DNA from: Flavobacterium sp. ASV13
Lineage (GTDB): Bacteria > Bacteroidota > Bacteroidia > Flavobacteriales > Flavobacteriaceae
DNA length: 64,000 bases
Reading direction: 5' to 3'
Assembly (NCBI RefSeq): GCF_000745775.1
Contig: NZ_JQJY01000005.1
Coordinates: 1 to 64,000 of the forward strand
The notes below the pieces were generated by a model. That model searched no databases and was not told where the DNA came from. It saw only the letters and a list, made by a program, of their open reading frames with translations. A program made the position numbers and the translations under genes. Below are positions 52,685-60,450 of this stretch, in pieces. Positions within the stretch are counted from its first letter, which is position 1, and every line of letters starts with the position of its first letter.

Positions 52685-53071
52685 TTAATTCTCTCCATCC
52701 AATTTCATGTTTCCTCGATCTTCATGACTTTCGGGATATGAATTTGGATAACGGTTTGGTGTTATGTCTGAATTCCTGTCTTTATTCTCTATTGTTTTTT
52801 TAGCTTCTTCATCTGTTTCTACACCACGATTAGCATTTGGATTATTTGGACTTATTTCATCGGCAACTTTTTTAATTTTCTCATTTTCGTTTCTTGCTCT
52901 TTCCACAACTTCTTTATTTCCCTCTTTATCTGCAATAATTTCTTTTTTCAAATTGGCAGATTCTGACTTTCCATCGTGCGAAACATTTTTGCCTTTTGTA
53001 TCATCAACATTTTTCTGTACTCCATTTATTTTTTTTGTACCTAAATTATTCGTTTCCATAACTTTATTCAT
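52685..53071 (-). CDS. Hydrophilic, probably disordered protein
   Basis: A 128-residue protein, almost entirely charged or polar (Lys, Asn, Glu), without hydrophobic segments. The C-terminus PNRYPNSYPESHEDRGNMKL and the central ANRGVETDEEAKKTIENK are the only distinct parts. Such proteins are often stress-induced in flavobacteria; that is only analogy. The start may be ATG 53071 or 53056. Confidence 0.6.
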   Translation of the reverse strand: MNKVMETNNLGTKKINGVQKNVDDTKGKNVSHDGKSESANLKKEIIADKEGNKEVVERARNENEKIKKVADEISPNNPNANRGVETDEEAKKTIENKDRNSDITPNRYPNSYPESHEDRGNMKLDGEN

Positions 53072-53203
53072 TTAGAGTTCTTTCTATAATATTACGAATT
53101 CCTCACTTGAAAAATTTACGACTTGATCTTGCTTTTGTTTTATAATTGCCATCTTTTCGAAATTTATTACCTTTAATGATAGCAACTTAACATTCGAATT
53201 ATT

Positions 53204-53401
53204 ATGAATTTCTTCAAAATCAAAACCTGTTGGTCAAATGCCGAATTCATTCTTATAAAATTATGTATGGCTTCAATTTATATTTTGGCCGGAAGCTATT
53301 TTCATGAATTTTTCCAAAACTATTATAAGGTTTTGCTTGTCGTTTTCGGGATAACTGTAATTTGGTTTGTGTATCAATGGCTCAAAAAAATGAAAGCATA
53401 A
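53204..53401 (+). CDS. Small two-span membrane protein
   Basis: A 65-residue protein with two hydrophobic segments (EFILIKLCMASIYILAGSYF and YKVLLVVFGITVIWFVYQW) and basic ends. It lies alone between divergent neighbours, and a TACCTTTA near -7 box sits upstream. No family recognised. Confidence 0.6.
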   Translation: MNFFKIKTCWSNAEFILIKLCMASIYILAGSYFHEFFQNYYKVLLVVFGITVIWFVYQWLKKMKA

Positions 53402-53432
53402 AAACTTTACCCATTAATTTTGCCAAAGAAAC

Positions 53433-53440
53433 TATCTTTG
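53433..53440 (+). promoter_or_regulatory. -7 box of the pseudouridine synthase gene
   Basis: TATCTTTG followed by CAAAAAATTAAAA and the ATG at 53454; no good -33 element. Confidence 0.4.
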
Positions 53441-53453
53441 CAAAAAATTAAAA

Positions 53454-54026
53454 ATGCACAGACACTTTATTCTTTTTAAACCGTACGGCTATTTGAGCCA
53501 ATTCATTTATGAATTAAAAAGAAAGAAAAAACTTTTGGGCGAATTGCATGATTTTCCCGAAGGAACAATGGCAATTGGAAGACTTGATGAAGATTCTGAA
53601 GGATTGCTTTTGCTGACAACCGACGGTAATATGAGCGAACTCGTTCGAAGCAAAAAGGTCGACAAAGAGTATTATGTTCAAGTTGATGGATTAATTACTC
53701 CTGAAGCGATAGAACAATTGCAAAAAGGTGTCGAAATTGGACTTGATGGCGGCAAATACAAAACAAAACGTTGTAAAGCTTTTATTGTTACTGAAATTCC
53801 GGATTTTGGAGTGAGAGCTAAAAAAATTCGTGATGAACGTCATGGTCCAACTTCCTGGGCATCAATCACAGTCAGAGAAGGAAAATTTCGTCAGGTTCGA
53901 AAAATGACTGCTGCAGTTGGTTTTCCAACATTACGCTTAGTTCGTGTTCGAATTGGTAATGTATATTTGCAAAACCTAAAAGCGGGAGAAGTTCTTGAAG
54001 TTTTAGATTTTCAATTAGATAATTAG
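53454..54026 (+). CDS. rRNA pseudouridine synthase (RluE/RsuA type)
   Basis: A 190-residue enzyme that isomerises uridine in rRNA. The catalytic motif GRLDEDSEGLLLLTTDG (Asp) and KEYYVQVDG, then REGKFRQVRKMTAAVG are typical. It lacks the N-terminal S4 domain, like RluE (U2457 of 23S rRNA in E. coli). Followed by the heptad array and trmL. Confidence 0.9.
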   Translation: MHRHFILFKPYGYLSQFIYELKRKKKLLGELHDFPEGTMAIGRLDEDSEGLLLLTTDGNMSELVRSKKVDKEYYVQVDGLITPEAIEQLQKGVEIGLDGGKYKTKRCKAFIVTEIPDFGVRAKKIRDERHGPTSWASITVREGKFRQVRKMTAAVGFPTLRLVRVRIGNVYLQNLKAGEVLEVLDFQLDN

Positions 54027-54054
54027 AAAATATGGCAATTAGATAATTACTAAA

Positions 54055-54114
54055 CTCATAATTCATAACTCATAATTCATAACTCATAATTCATAACTCA
54101 TAATTCATAACTCA
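54055..54114. repeat. Heptad array CTCATAA/TTCATAA, eight and a half units
   Basis: CTCATAA and TTCATAA alternate exactly eight times and end with CTCA just before the trmL ATG at 54121. The 7-bp period is perfect over 60 bp. It occupies the trmL 5' leader, so changes in unit number could alter translation or promoter spacing. Confidence 0.9.
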
Positions 54115-54120
54115 AAAAAA

Positions 54121-54576
54121 ATGCTAAACGTTGTTCTTGTAGAACCTGAAATACCTAATAATACCGGAAACATTGGAAGATTATGCGTTGGTACAGAAAG
54201 CCGACTTCATTTAATTCATCCTTTCGGATTCGTAATCAATGACAAAAACCTGAAACGTTCAGGATTAGATTATTGGGTGCATCTTGATGTAACGGAATAT
54301 CAAAATGTCGAAGAATGGATGCAACAGATTCCAGATAAATCTCGTGTTTTTTTAATGAGTTCGCATGCCGAAAAATCATATTTAGAAACTGATTTTCAAG
54401 ATGGCGATTGGCTGGTTTTCGGAAAAGAAAGTGTTGGTTTAAGCAAAGAAGTTTTGGCTTTATTTGAAAATCATTTAACGATTCCAATGTCAAAATTGAT
54501 TCGTAGTTTTAATATTGCTAATTCTGTGGCTTTTGTGGTTGGAGAAGCGAAAAGACAAATTTCGTTGCAAAAATAA
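54121..54576 (+). CDS. trmL: tRNA (cytidine/uridine-34-2'-O)-methyltransferase
   Basis: A 151-residue SPOUT methyltransferase that methylates the wobble ribose of leucine tRNAs. LVEPEIPNNTGNIGRLC, FGKESVGL and MSKLIRSFNIANSVAFVVGE form the knotted S-adenosylmethionine site. Length is standard. Confidence 0.93.
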   Translation: MLNVVLVEPEIPNNTGNIGRLCVGTESRLHLIHPFGFVINDKNLKRSGLDYWVHLDVTEYQNVEEWMQQIPDKSRVFLMSSHAEKSYLETDFQDGDWLVFGKESVGLSKEVLALFENHLTIPMSKLIRSFNIANSVAFVVGEAKRQISLQK

Positions 54577-54577
54577 T

Positions 54578-55060
54578 ATGAGGCCGCTTATTGACGAAAA
54601 TAATCTTAATTATTCTAAGGATTTTTTGATTTATTATACAAGAGGAGAAATCCTTGAGAGAATATTTTATGTAACTGGAGCTCTTATAGGTCTTCTTTAT
54701 TTTTATATCCAAAGCCAGCTTATTTTAGTTTCAATATTTTTTTTCGTTTTTGTTTTTCAAATCCCTCTACTTATTAAATCCATAAAAAGAATTGATGAAA
54801 TTCAGTTTATAATTAATTCCAAAGGAATCCAGTATAAAGAGGATATTTTGGTCCCGTGGAATAACATTGAAAACGAAAGAACTATCTCGGTAAACAATGG
54901 TTATAAAAGAGGCCGCACAGAATATTTCATCTACTATATTATCGAATCTGACCAGATAATGAAATTTGATCTTGGTGAATTAAGTACAGACGCAACTGAA
55001 TTAAGCATTGTTCTTACTGTTCAACGAAATAGATTTAAGAAAGAAAACAATATAATTTAA
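54578..55060 (+). CDS. Membrane protein with a C-terminal PH-like domain
   Basis: A 160-residue protein that starts at ATG 54578, one base after the trmL stop. It has two membrane spans (about 34-75) and a C-terminal domain with INSKGIQYKEDILVPWNNI and FDLGELSTDATEL. The same domain ends the next protein, so the two are paralogues with different N-termini. It looks like a small bacterial PH-type domain. Function unknown. Confidence 0.72.
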   Translation: MRPLIDENNLNYSKDFLIYYTRGEILERIFYVTGALIGLLYFYIQSQLILVSIFFFVFVFQIPLLIKSIKRIDEIQFIINSKGIQYKEDILVPWNNIENERTISVNNGYKRGRTEYFIYYIIESDQIMKFDLGELSTDATELSIVLTVQRNRFKKENNII

Positions 55061-55096
55061 ACATTAATTTTCCCTTTTTAACCCCAAAAAACTAAA

Positions 55097-55903
55097 ATGA
55101 CCGAAACTGTAACCGTAGAACAAGCTTTAAAAAAAGGCAGATGGCAATTAAAACATTTGCCAATGATTGTAACTTTTGGCATCATTGGAGGAGGAATTTA
55201 CCTTTCCTATGCAAAAACATTTGAAGGTTGGATCATTCCCGTCGGATTTGTATTAGGCTTTTTATCTGGATGGCTCGTGTGGAGTTATTTTGTCAATCAA
55301 TGGAAAATTTGGGCTTTCGAAAATGTTAGAAATGTCCACGAATTACAGCGAAAGGCAGTTGAAGAAAAATTGATTTGGGAAAGCGGAAGCTGGTTTGAAA
55401 AAACAGAATTTAAAAATTATCAGCAAAAGCAGAAATTAAAACAGTTAGAGAAAAAGTTTCTTGAAAAAGACATTTTTAAAGATGACATTTCAGTACCAAA
55501 AGAAACGGTAATTTTTTACTCAAGAATTGCTATTCTTTTTTTATTAGTACTTTCTCTAATAATGAATATATCGGGCATTTACTTTCTATATGAGAAAGAA
55601 TATTTAGGGTTATTTCTCTTAGGAATAGGTGTTTATTTAACTTATGATAATGTTAAAAAATTAAGAGACAAAAGTCCTCAAATTATAATTAATGCCGAAG
55701 GAATAAAACTTAAAGATGAAAAACTTGTTAAATGGAATAACATCCGAAATGACAGAGTTTATACAGAAATAAGAGGGAAAAATTCCACAACCTATTTGGC
55801 ATTTAATCATGAAAAGATTGATATTGGAGAATTGGACATAAAAACTAAGGACTTAGAAAAAATGCTTCATGTGTATCGTGTCCGTAATGAAAACACTCTT
55901 TAG
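55097..55903 (+). CDS. Membrane protein with two hairpins and a PH-like domain
   Basis: A 268-residue protein: a first pair of spans (about 20-70), a charged helical stretch (KAVEEKLIWESG, about 95-135), a second pair of spans (about 143-190) and the C-terminal domain INAEGIKLKDEKLVKWNNI shared with the preceding protein. It is convergent with the ABC ATPase gene, overlapping its end by 4 bp. Confidence 0.72.
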   Translation: MTETVTVEQALKKGRWQLKHLPMIVTFGIIGGGIYLSYAKTFEGWIIPVGFVLGFLSGWLVWSYFVNQWKIWAFENVRNVHELQRKAVEEKLIWESGSWFEKTEFKNYQQKQKLKQLEKKFLEKDIFKDDISVPKETVIFYSRIAILFLLVLSLIMNISGIYFLYEKEYLGLFLLGIGVYLTYDNVKKLRDKSPQIIINAEGIKLKDEKLVKWNNIRNDRVYTEIRGKNSTTYLAFNHEKIDIGELDIKTKDLEKMLHVYRVRNENTL

Positions 55904-56676
55904 GTCACAATAAATTTTCCTTTTTCTGAATCAAAAATAATATGTTCATCTTTGAATAAAGAAGCAAAACTTCCATTCGAAATTAAATTACATGGCTGAT
56001 CTTGAACTATGTTTTCAGGCGTCATGACAATCATTTCATCACTTAACTGAATTGCAAGATCAATATCGTGGGTAGAAAACAAAATGCATTTTTCTGTTTC
56101 CTGCGTCAGTTTTTTCAATAGTTTGAATAATGAAACTTTATGAAGCAAATCCAGATGGGTTGTTGGTTCATCCAAAATGATTAATGGTGTATCCTGCGCA
56201 AGTGCTCTTGCAATTAAAACTTTCTGCAATTGTCCATCGCTTATTTCAAAATGCTTCTTTTTTGCTAAATGCGTAATTTGAGTTAAGGCTAAAGCTTCAT
56301 TTACTTTTACAACATCTTCAGGATTTAAAGTTCCTATCCAATTCGTATAGGGCTGACGTCCCAACGCAACCAATTCAAAAACAGAAAGATTACTTGGCGG
56401 CAATTTTTCAGTTAAAACCAAACTTAAATTCTGCGCTAATTCTAAAGGTTTGTATGCCGAGATATTTTTTTCATTCAAATAAACATTTCCAGACAATGGT
56501 TTTTGGATTCCGGTAATTGTACGAAGTAAAGTCGATTTTCCAATTCCGTTTGCTCCAATCAAAGTAATGAGTTTTCCTGATGCTAAATTTAGATTTAGAT
56601 GCTCAGCAATGGTCGTAACTCCTTTCTTGGATTTGTACCCAATATTTAAATTTGAAGTAGTTAAAATGTTTTTCAT
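55900..56676 (-). CDS. Corrinoid/siderophore-type ABC importer ATPase (BtuD/FecE family)
   Basis: A 258-residue ATPase of an importer: Walker A IGANGIGKSTLLR, Q loop LVLTEKLPPSN, signature ISDGQLQKVLIARAL, Walker B LIILDEPTTHLDLLHK and the H-loop His in FSTHDID. The set 55900-58934 (ATPase, permease, binding lipoprotein) next to cob genes supports cobalamin uptake, although siderophore transporters look alike. Confidence 0.87.
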   Translation of the reverse strand: MKNILTTSNLNIGYKSKKGVTTIAEHLNLNLASGKLITLIGANGIGKSTLLRTITGIQKPLSGNVYLNEKNISAYKPLELAQNLSLVLTEKLPPSNLSVFELVALGRQPYTNWIGTLNPEDVVKVNEALALTQITHLAKKKHFEISDGQLQKVLIARALAQDTPLIILDEPTTHLDLLHKVSLFKLLKKLTQETEKCILFSTHDIDLAIQLSDEMIVMTPENIVQDQPCNLISNGSFASLFKDEHIIFDSEKGKFIVT

Positions 56677-56688
56677 TTTTAAAGATTC

Positions 56689-56731
56689 TGAGTTACTAAG
56701 ATCCTAAGCTTCTAAGTTTAAAAATAATCCG
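56689..56731. repeat. Short-word array (CTAAGATC type)
   Basis: CTAAGATC-CTAAGCTT-CTAAGTTT, 8-bp units, followed by AATCTGTGC-AATCTGTGG 9-bp words up to about 56752. It fills the gap between the ATPase and permease genes. Confidence 0.5.
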
Positions 56732-56761
56732 TTTAATCTGTGCAATCTGTGGCTAAAAAAA

Positions 56762-57790
56762 TTACTGAAAATTTCTTTTTCGGACTAAAAGCCAAATTAC
56801 AACTGGCGCACCAATTATAGAAGTTATTGCATTTATTGGAAGCGTCACATCAAATCCTGGCATTTGTGAAACGATATCACAAAATAGCATTATTATAGAT
56901 CCAAAAAATAATGTACTCCAAAACAATATTGTATGATTGCTTGTTTGAAAAACCAGTTTTGCAATATGCGGCACTGCAAGTCCGATAAAAGCAATTGGTC
57001 CTGCAAAAGCCGTAATACTTCCTGATAAAATACTCGTAGCAAATATGATGATCAACCTTGCTTTTTTAAAGTTCAGCCCCATGCTTTTTGCGTAATTTTC
57101 ACCCAAAAGCAATGCATTTAAAGGTTTTATACTACTTGCACTTAAAATCAAACCAATTCCGACGCAAACTGTCAAAATTACGATAGTTCCCCAAGAAAGA
57201 TTTCCAAGACTTCCCATTGACCAAAAAGTAAATTTTTGAAGTTGTTCTGCTGTACTAAAATACGTCAGGACACTCACAATTGCCGATGTAAAACTTCCAA
57301 ACATCAAGCCCACAATCAAGATTGCCATTGTGTCGCGTAATCTTTGTGAAACTACTAAAACCAAAAGCAAAACTAATGTACTTCCAAAAGTAGATGCAAT
57401 CACAATTCCGTAAGATGACAATGCTATTACCTGTAAAAAAGAAGGCAAAAATCCTGCTCCAAGAATCACAAAAGCAACACCCAAACTTGCACCTGAACTC
57501 AGTCCTAAAACATAAGGTCCGGCTAACGGATTTCTAAATAAAGTCTGCATCAAAAGTCCGCTGATTGAAAGTCCTGTTCCAACTAAAACCGCCGTAATTG
57601 CTTTTGGCAAACGATAATTGATAATAATATATTCCCAAGTCGATTTTGTCGCTTGTCCACCTGTTAAGCTCGCAAAAACATCTTTTAGCGGAATTGTAAC
57701 AGATCCTAAACTAATGCTCGCAAAAAACATAAGTAAAAGTCCCAAAGACAAAACGACAAATAAAATGGTATTTCGTTTTTTGTTTGCCAA
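56762..57790 (-). CDS. FecCD/BtuC-family permease
   Basis: A 342-residue inner-membrane permease with about ten spans. The family marks are PLAGPYVLGLSSGASLGVAF, LLGENYAKSMGL and GPIAFIGLAVPHIAKLV. It is the channel of the importer whose ATPase is the next gene. Only one base separates it from the binding-protein gene, so they are cotranscribed. Confidence 0.9.
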   Translation of the reverse strand: MANKKRNTILFVVLSLGLLLMFFASISLGSVTIPLKDVFASLTGGQATKSTWEYIIINYRLPKAITAVLVGTGLSISGLLMQTLFRNPLAGPYVLGLSSGASLGVAFVILGAGFLPSFLQVIALSSYGIVIASTFGSTLVLLLVLVVSQRLRDTMAILIVGLMFGSFTSAIVSVLTYFSTAEQLQKFTFWSMGSLGNLSWGTIVILTVCVGIGLILSASSIKPLNALLLGENYAKSMGLNFKKARLIIIFATSILSGSITAFAGPIAFIGLAVPHIAKLVFQTSNHTILFWSTLFFGSIIMLFCDIVSQMPGFDVTLPINAITSIIGAPVVIWLLVRKRNFQ

Positions 57791-57791
57791 T

Positions 57792-58934
57792 TTAATTCAG
57801 TTTTGATGCAAAAGTAAATTCATAACCCGTCAATAAATCCGGATGAAAAATCTTGATATAATCTTTTAAAACCAAATCCGGTCGACTTGGTGATAATTCA
57901 TAAAAAATCGTTCCGCCAGTTGCACCAAATTTACTTTCTAACGAATAAACCGTTTTATTTTTAAAAGCATCAAATTCACCATAATGCGGATTCGCTTTCT
58001 GCAATTCTTCTAAAGTTTTAAAAGAACCTGAAACCACCCAAACATTTGCACCTTTTGCTTTATCCAGCACTTTTTCAAAAGACAAACCTTCACTTCCGGT
58101 TCCTTTTAAATTGCTCCATAAATAATCAGCTTTTGCATCTTTCATAAATTGCGCAACCCAGCTGTTTCCTTTGGCTACATACCAAACATCTTCATACATA
58201 GAACCGTATAAAACTTTTGTTGTTGCCGGTTTATCTGCTACTAATTTTATGGCTTGATTATAACTTTCAACAATTTTATCAAACAATTCTTTGGCTTTGT
58301 CTTCTTTTCCAAATAAAGTTCCGTAAAGCTTAATCCATTCGGCTTTTCCAAGTGGAGACTGCTCCATCCAATCGCCCTGAATCAAAACATTCAAACCGCT
58401 TTTTTTCAAATTATCCAACATCGGATTATTGTTGTCAACTCCAAAAGTCACAATCAAATCTGGTGATAATTCAATAAGTTGCTCAATATTTAATTTTTCA
58501 TTTTGTCCAACATTTTTCACTGAACCTTTATCAATAAGTGCTCTTGTTTTTTCAGACGAAATATAATCGGTGTGTGGAAAACCAACCAATTTATCTTCAA
58601 CTTCCAACATTTCCAAAAACGGAATATTTGTTGTCGAAGTAACCACTACTGATTCTAATGGCACTTTTATTGTTGTATAAGTTTGAAGGCTGTCTGGAAC
58701 TTTAGCATCTTTCTCTTTTAAAACATATTTAAAATCCTTATTTGCATTAGGCCAGGGATTTGAGATTGTAACTACAGAATATCCTTCTTGTTTTACGATA
58801 GAAAGCCCTGAAGCGAATTCGATGCTATTTTTTGCAGTTTCTGATTTTACGGTTTCAATATTCTCACTTTTTTTACAACTTGTAAGAATAAAAAAAGAAA
58901 GAAAAAATACTAACTTAGGTAAATAAAATTTCAT
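57792..58934 (-). CDS. Corrinoid-type ABC substrate-binding lipoprotein (BtuF-like)
   Basis: A 380-residue periplasmic lipoprotein (lipobox FFILTSC). Two alpha/beta lobes of the BtuF/FepB fold joined by a helix: IPFLEMLEVEDKLVGFPHTD, LIVTFGVDNNNPML and VWVVSGSFKTLEELQKANP. ATG 58934 is preferred over 58958 because a leftward -7 box (TACCTTTG, 58956-58963) lies between them. Position beside the cob genes suggests corrinoid binding. Confidence 0.87.
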   Translation of the reverse strand: MKFYLPKLVFFLSFFILTSCKKSENIETVKSETAKNSIEFASGLSIVKQEGYSVVTISNPWPNANKDFKYVLKEKDAKVPDSLQTYTTIKVPLESVVVTSTTNIPFLEMLEVEDKLVGFPHTDYISSEKTRALIDKGSVKNVGQNEKLNIEQLIELSPDLIVTFGVDNNNPMLDNLKKSGLNVLIQGDWMEQSPLGKAEWIKLYGTLFGKEDKAKELFDKIVESYNQAIKLVADKPATTKVLYGSMYEDVWYVAKGNSWVAQFMKDAKADYLWSNLKGTGSEGLSFEKVLDKAKGANVWVVSGSFKTLEELQKANPHYGEFDAFKNKTVYSLESKFGATGGTIFYELSPSRPDLVLKDYIKIFHPDLLTGYEFTFASKLN

Positions 58935-58955
58935 ATTTAACGTTTTGGATAGGGA

Positions 58956-58963
58956 CAAAGGTA
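58956..58963 (-). promoter_or_regulatory. -7 box of the btuFCD-like operon
   Basis: TACCTTTG on the minus strand, 22 bp before ATG 58934. There is no room for a riboswitch on this side (95 bp to the divergent gene). Confidence 0.5.
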
Positions 58964-59029
58964 AATCATTTTCTGATTTTTTTGTTTACTTTTATTCTTA
59001 CAAAATTCAACAAATTGTATCTTTACATT

Positions 59030-59392
59030 ATGAATACCACAAAAACAAAAATTTGCTCAAGCTGTGAAACTTCTTTCAGCTGTGGAGATATTTCAGTTGA
59101 AAACAAATGCTGGTGCAATGATTATCCACCTATTTTTAATCTTTCAGAAGGAGGCGACTGTTTGTGTCCAGCCTGTTTCAAAGAAGCCTGCGAAGATAAA
59201 ATTGACGCTTATATAGAAACAATAACTCCTGAAAAAGCTTTAAAAAACAAAGCCGCATTGTTGCCTAAAACAGAAAAACTTATCGAAGGCATTGACTATT
59301 ACATGGAAAATGGCAATATGGTTTTTAAAACCTGGTATCATCTCAAAAGAGGCAAATGTTGTGGAAACGGTTGCAGACATTGCCCCTATTAA
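59030..59392 (+). CDS. Cysteine-rich CWC-family protein
   Basis: A 120-residue soluble protein. The N-terminal part has KICSSCETSFSCGDISVENKCWC-type spacing with DCLCPACFKEAC after it, a probable zinc site of the CWC family; the last 40 residues (YMENGNMVFKTWYHLKRGKC, then CCGNGCRHCPY) match the DUF5522 end. ATG 59030 starts at the first well-placed Met. It separates the importer from the cob genes. Confidence 0.85.
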   Translation: MNTTKTKICSSCETSFSCGDISVENKCWCNDYPPIFNLSEGGDCLCPACFKEACEDKIDAYIETITPEKALKNKAALLPKTEKLIEGIDYYMENGNMVFKTWYHLKRGKCCGNGCRHCPY

Positions 59393-59423
59393 ATTATTAA
59401 TTATAAATTGTTAGTTGTTAATT
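59393..59423. repeat. Left arm of an inverted word-repeat pair around the four-helix gene
   Basis: ATTATTAATT and TTGTTAGTTGTTAATT complement the array at 59796-59823 on the other side of the gene. Confidence 0.6.
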
Positions 59424-59807
59424 ATGAAAAACAATGTCGTTAAAAATAAAAGCTTTGATTTCGCAATTCGTATTGTCAAATTAAATCAACATCTAAACAA
59501 CAACAGAAAAGAATTTACTCTTTCTAAACAACTTTTAAGATCTGGAACAAGTGTTGGCGCAATGATTCGGGAAGCTGAACATGCAGAAAGTAAAAGCGAT
59601 TTTATTCATAAATTTGCAATAGCACAAAAAGAAGCTAATGAAACCGTTTACTGGTTGGAGTTATTAAAAGCAACAGATTATCTTAACGAAAAAGAATTTG
59701 ATAACATTCATCGCGATGCGATTGGAATTTTAAAATTAACAACAAGTATTTTGAAGACTTCAAAAAACCAATTAGTAGCAAAACAAACCCAAAAAATTAA
59801 CAATTAA
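59424..59807 (+). CDS. Four-helix-bundle protein (23S rRNA IVS / S23 type)
   Basis: A 127-residue all-helical protein of the IVS/S23 family (FDFAIRIVKLNQHLN, LLRSGTSVGAMIREAEHAES, FAIAQKEANETVYWLELLKA). Relatives are encoded by intervening sequences in 23S rRNA and as accessory proteins of diversity-generating retroelements. Here it is a free-standing insertion in the cob region, flanked by complementary word arrays; its last three codons and stop are part of the right array. Confidence 0.9.
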   Translation: MKNNVVKNKSFDFAIRIVKLNQHLNNNRKEFTLSKQLLRSGTSVGAMIREAEHAESKSDFIHKFAIAQKEANETVYWLELLKATDYLNEKEFDNIHRDAIGILKLTTSILKTSKNQLVAKQTQKINN

Positions 59808-59823
59808 CAATTAATAATTAACC
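59796..59823. repeat. Right heptad array ATTAACA x4
   Basis: ATTAACA, ATTAACA, ATTAATA, ATTAACC in exact 7-bp register; complementary to the left arm at 59393-59423 and overlapping the end of the gene between them. Confidence 0.8.
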
Positions 59824-59830
59824 ATTATAA

Positions 59831-60355
59831 ATGATTTATTTAATTACTGGTGGTGAAAGATCAGGAAAAAGCCATTATGCACAAAACTTAGCTTTACAAC
59901 TTTCTGATTCGCCTCTTTATGTTGCAACAGCGAGAAAATGGGATTCCGATTTTCAGAATCGTATTGATCGTCATCAGCAAGAACGTGACGGGCGCTGGAC
60001 CAATATTGAAAAGGAAAAATATTTAAGCGAAATTGATTTTTCAGGAAAAGTGGCACTTATTGATTGCGTCACGCTCTGGCTGACTAACTTTTTTGTTGAT
60101 ACTAAAAATGATGTTTCTTTGTCTTTAGAAGAAGCCAAAAAAGAATTTCTTTCGATTGCCAATCAGGAAAATGCCACATTAATAATTGTGACCAACGAAA
60201 TTGGAATGGGTGTTCATGCCGATACTCACATTGGCAGAAAATTTACAGAACTCCAAGGTTGGATGAATCAGTTTTTAGCCTCAAATGCTGATGAAGTTTT
60301 CTTGATGATTTCTGGAATTCCGGTTAAAATCAAAGGGGAAAATTCCAAATTTTAA
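59831..60355 (+). CDS. cobU: Adenosylcobinamide kinase / guanylyltransferase
   Basis: A 174-residue enzyme that phosphorylates adenosylcobinamide and adds GMP, the activation step of the nucleotide loop pathway. Walker A LITGGERSGKSHYAQ, the GMP-site His (RHQQERDGRW), DCVTLWLTNFF and TNEIGMGVHADTHIGRKF are all present. The last codons (NSKF) are part of an AAATTCC heptad array. Confidence 0.96.
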   Translation: MIYLITGGERSGKSHYAQNLALQLSDSPLYVATARKWDSDFQNRIDRHQQERDGRWTNIEKEKYLSEIDFSGKVALIDCVTLWLTNFFVDTKNDVSLSLEEAKKEFLSIANQENATLIIVTNEIGMGVHADTHIGRKFTELQGWMNQFLASNADEVFLMISGIPVKIKGENSKF

Positions 60356-60450
60356 ATTCCAAATTCCAATATACTAAAGTACCTTTACAAAAAAAGGATA
60401 ATCACATTCACAATGAATTTGGAATTGGGGATTTAAAAAAATTGGAATTT
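60340..60450. repeat. AAATTCC / GGAATTT word arrays between cobU and the BluB-CobT gene
   Basis: AAATTCC-AAATTTT-AAATTCC-AAATTCC (60340-60367) faces GAATTTGGAATT and TTGGAATTT (60415-60450) in inverted orientation, with 47 bp between. The left array encodes the end of CobU; the right array ends at the ATG of the next gene. Confidence 0.7.

Noticed and set aside
54055..54114. CRISPR array
   Set aside because: The 7-bp tandem words have no unique spacers and there are no cas genes.
58935..59029. Second cobalamin riboswitch in front of the BtuF-type operon
   Set aside because: The divergent gap is only 95 bp and has no B12 box.
59030..59392. Function in cobalamin synthesis for the CWC protein
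   Set aside because: Position alone; no corrinoid-related motif and the family occurs elsewhere without cob genes.
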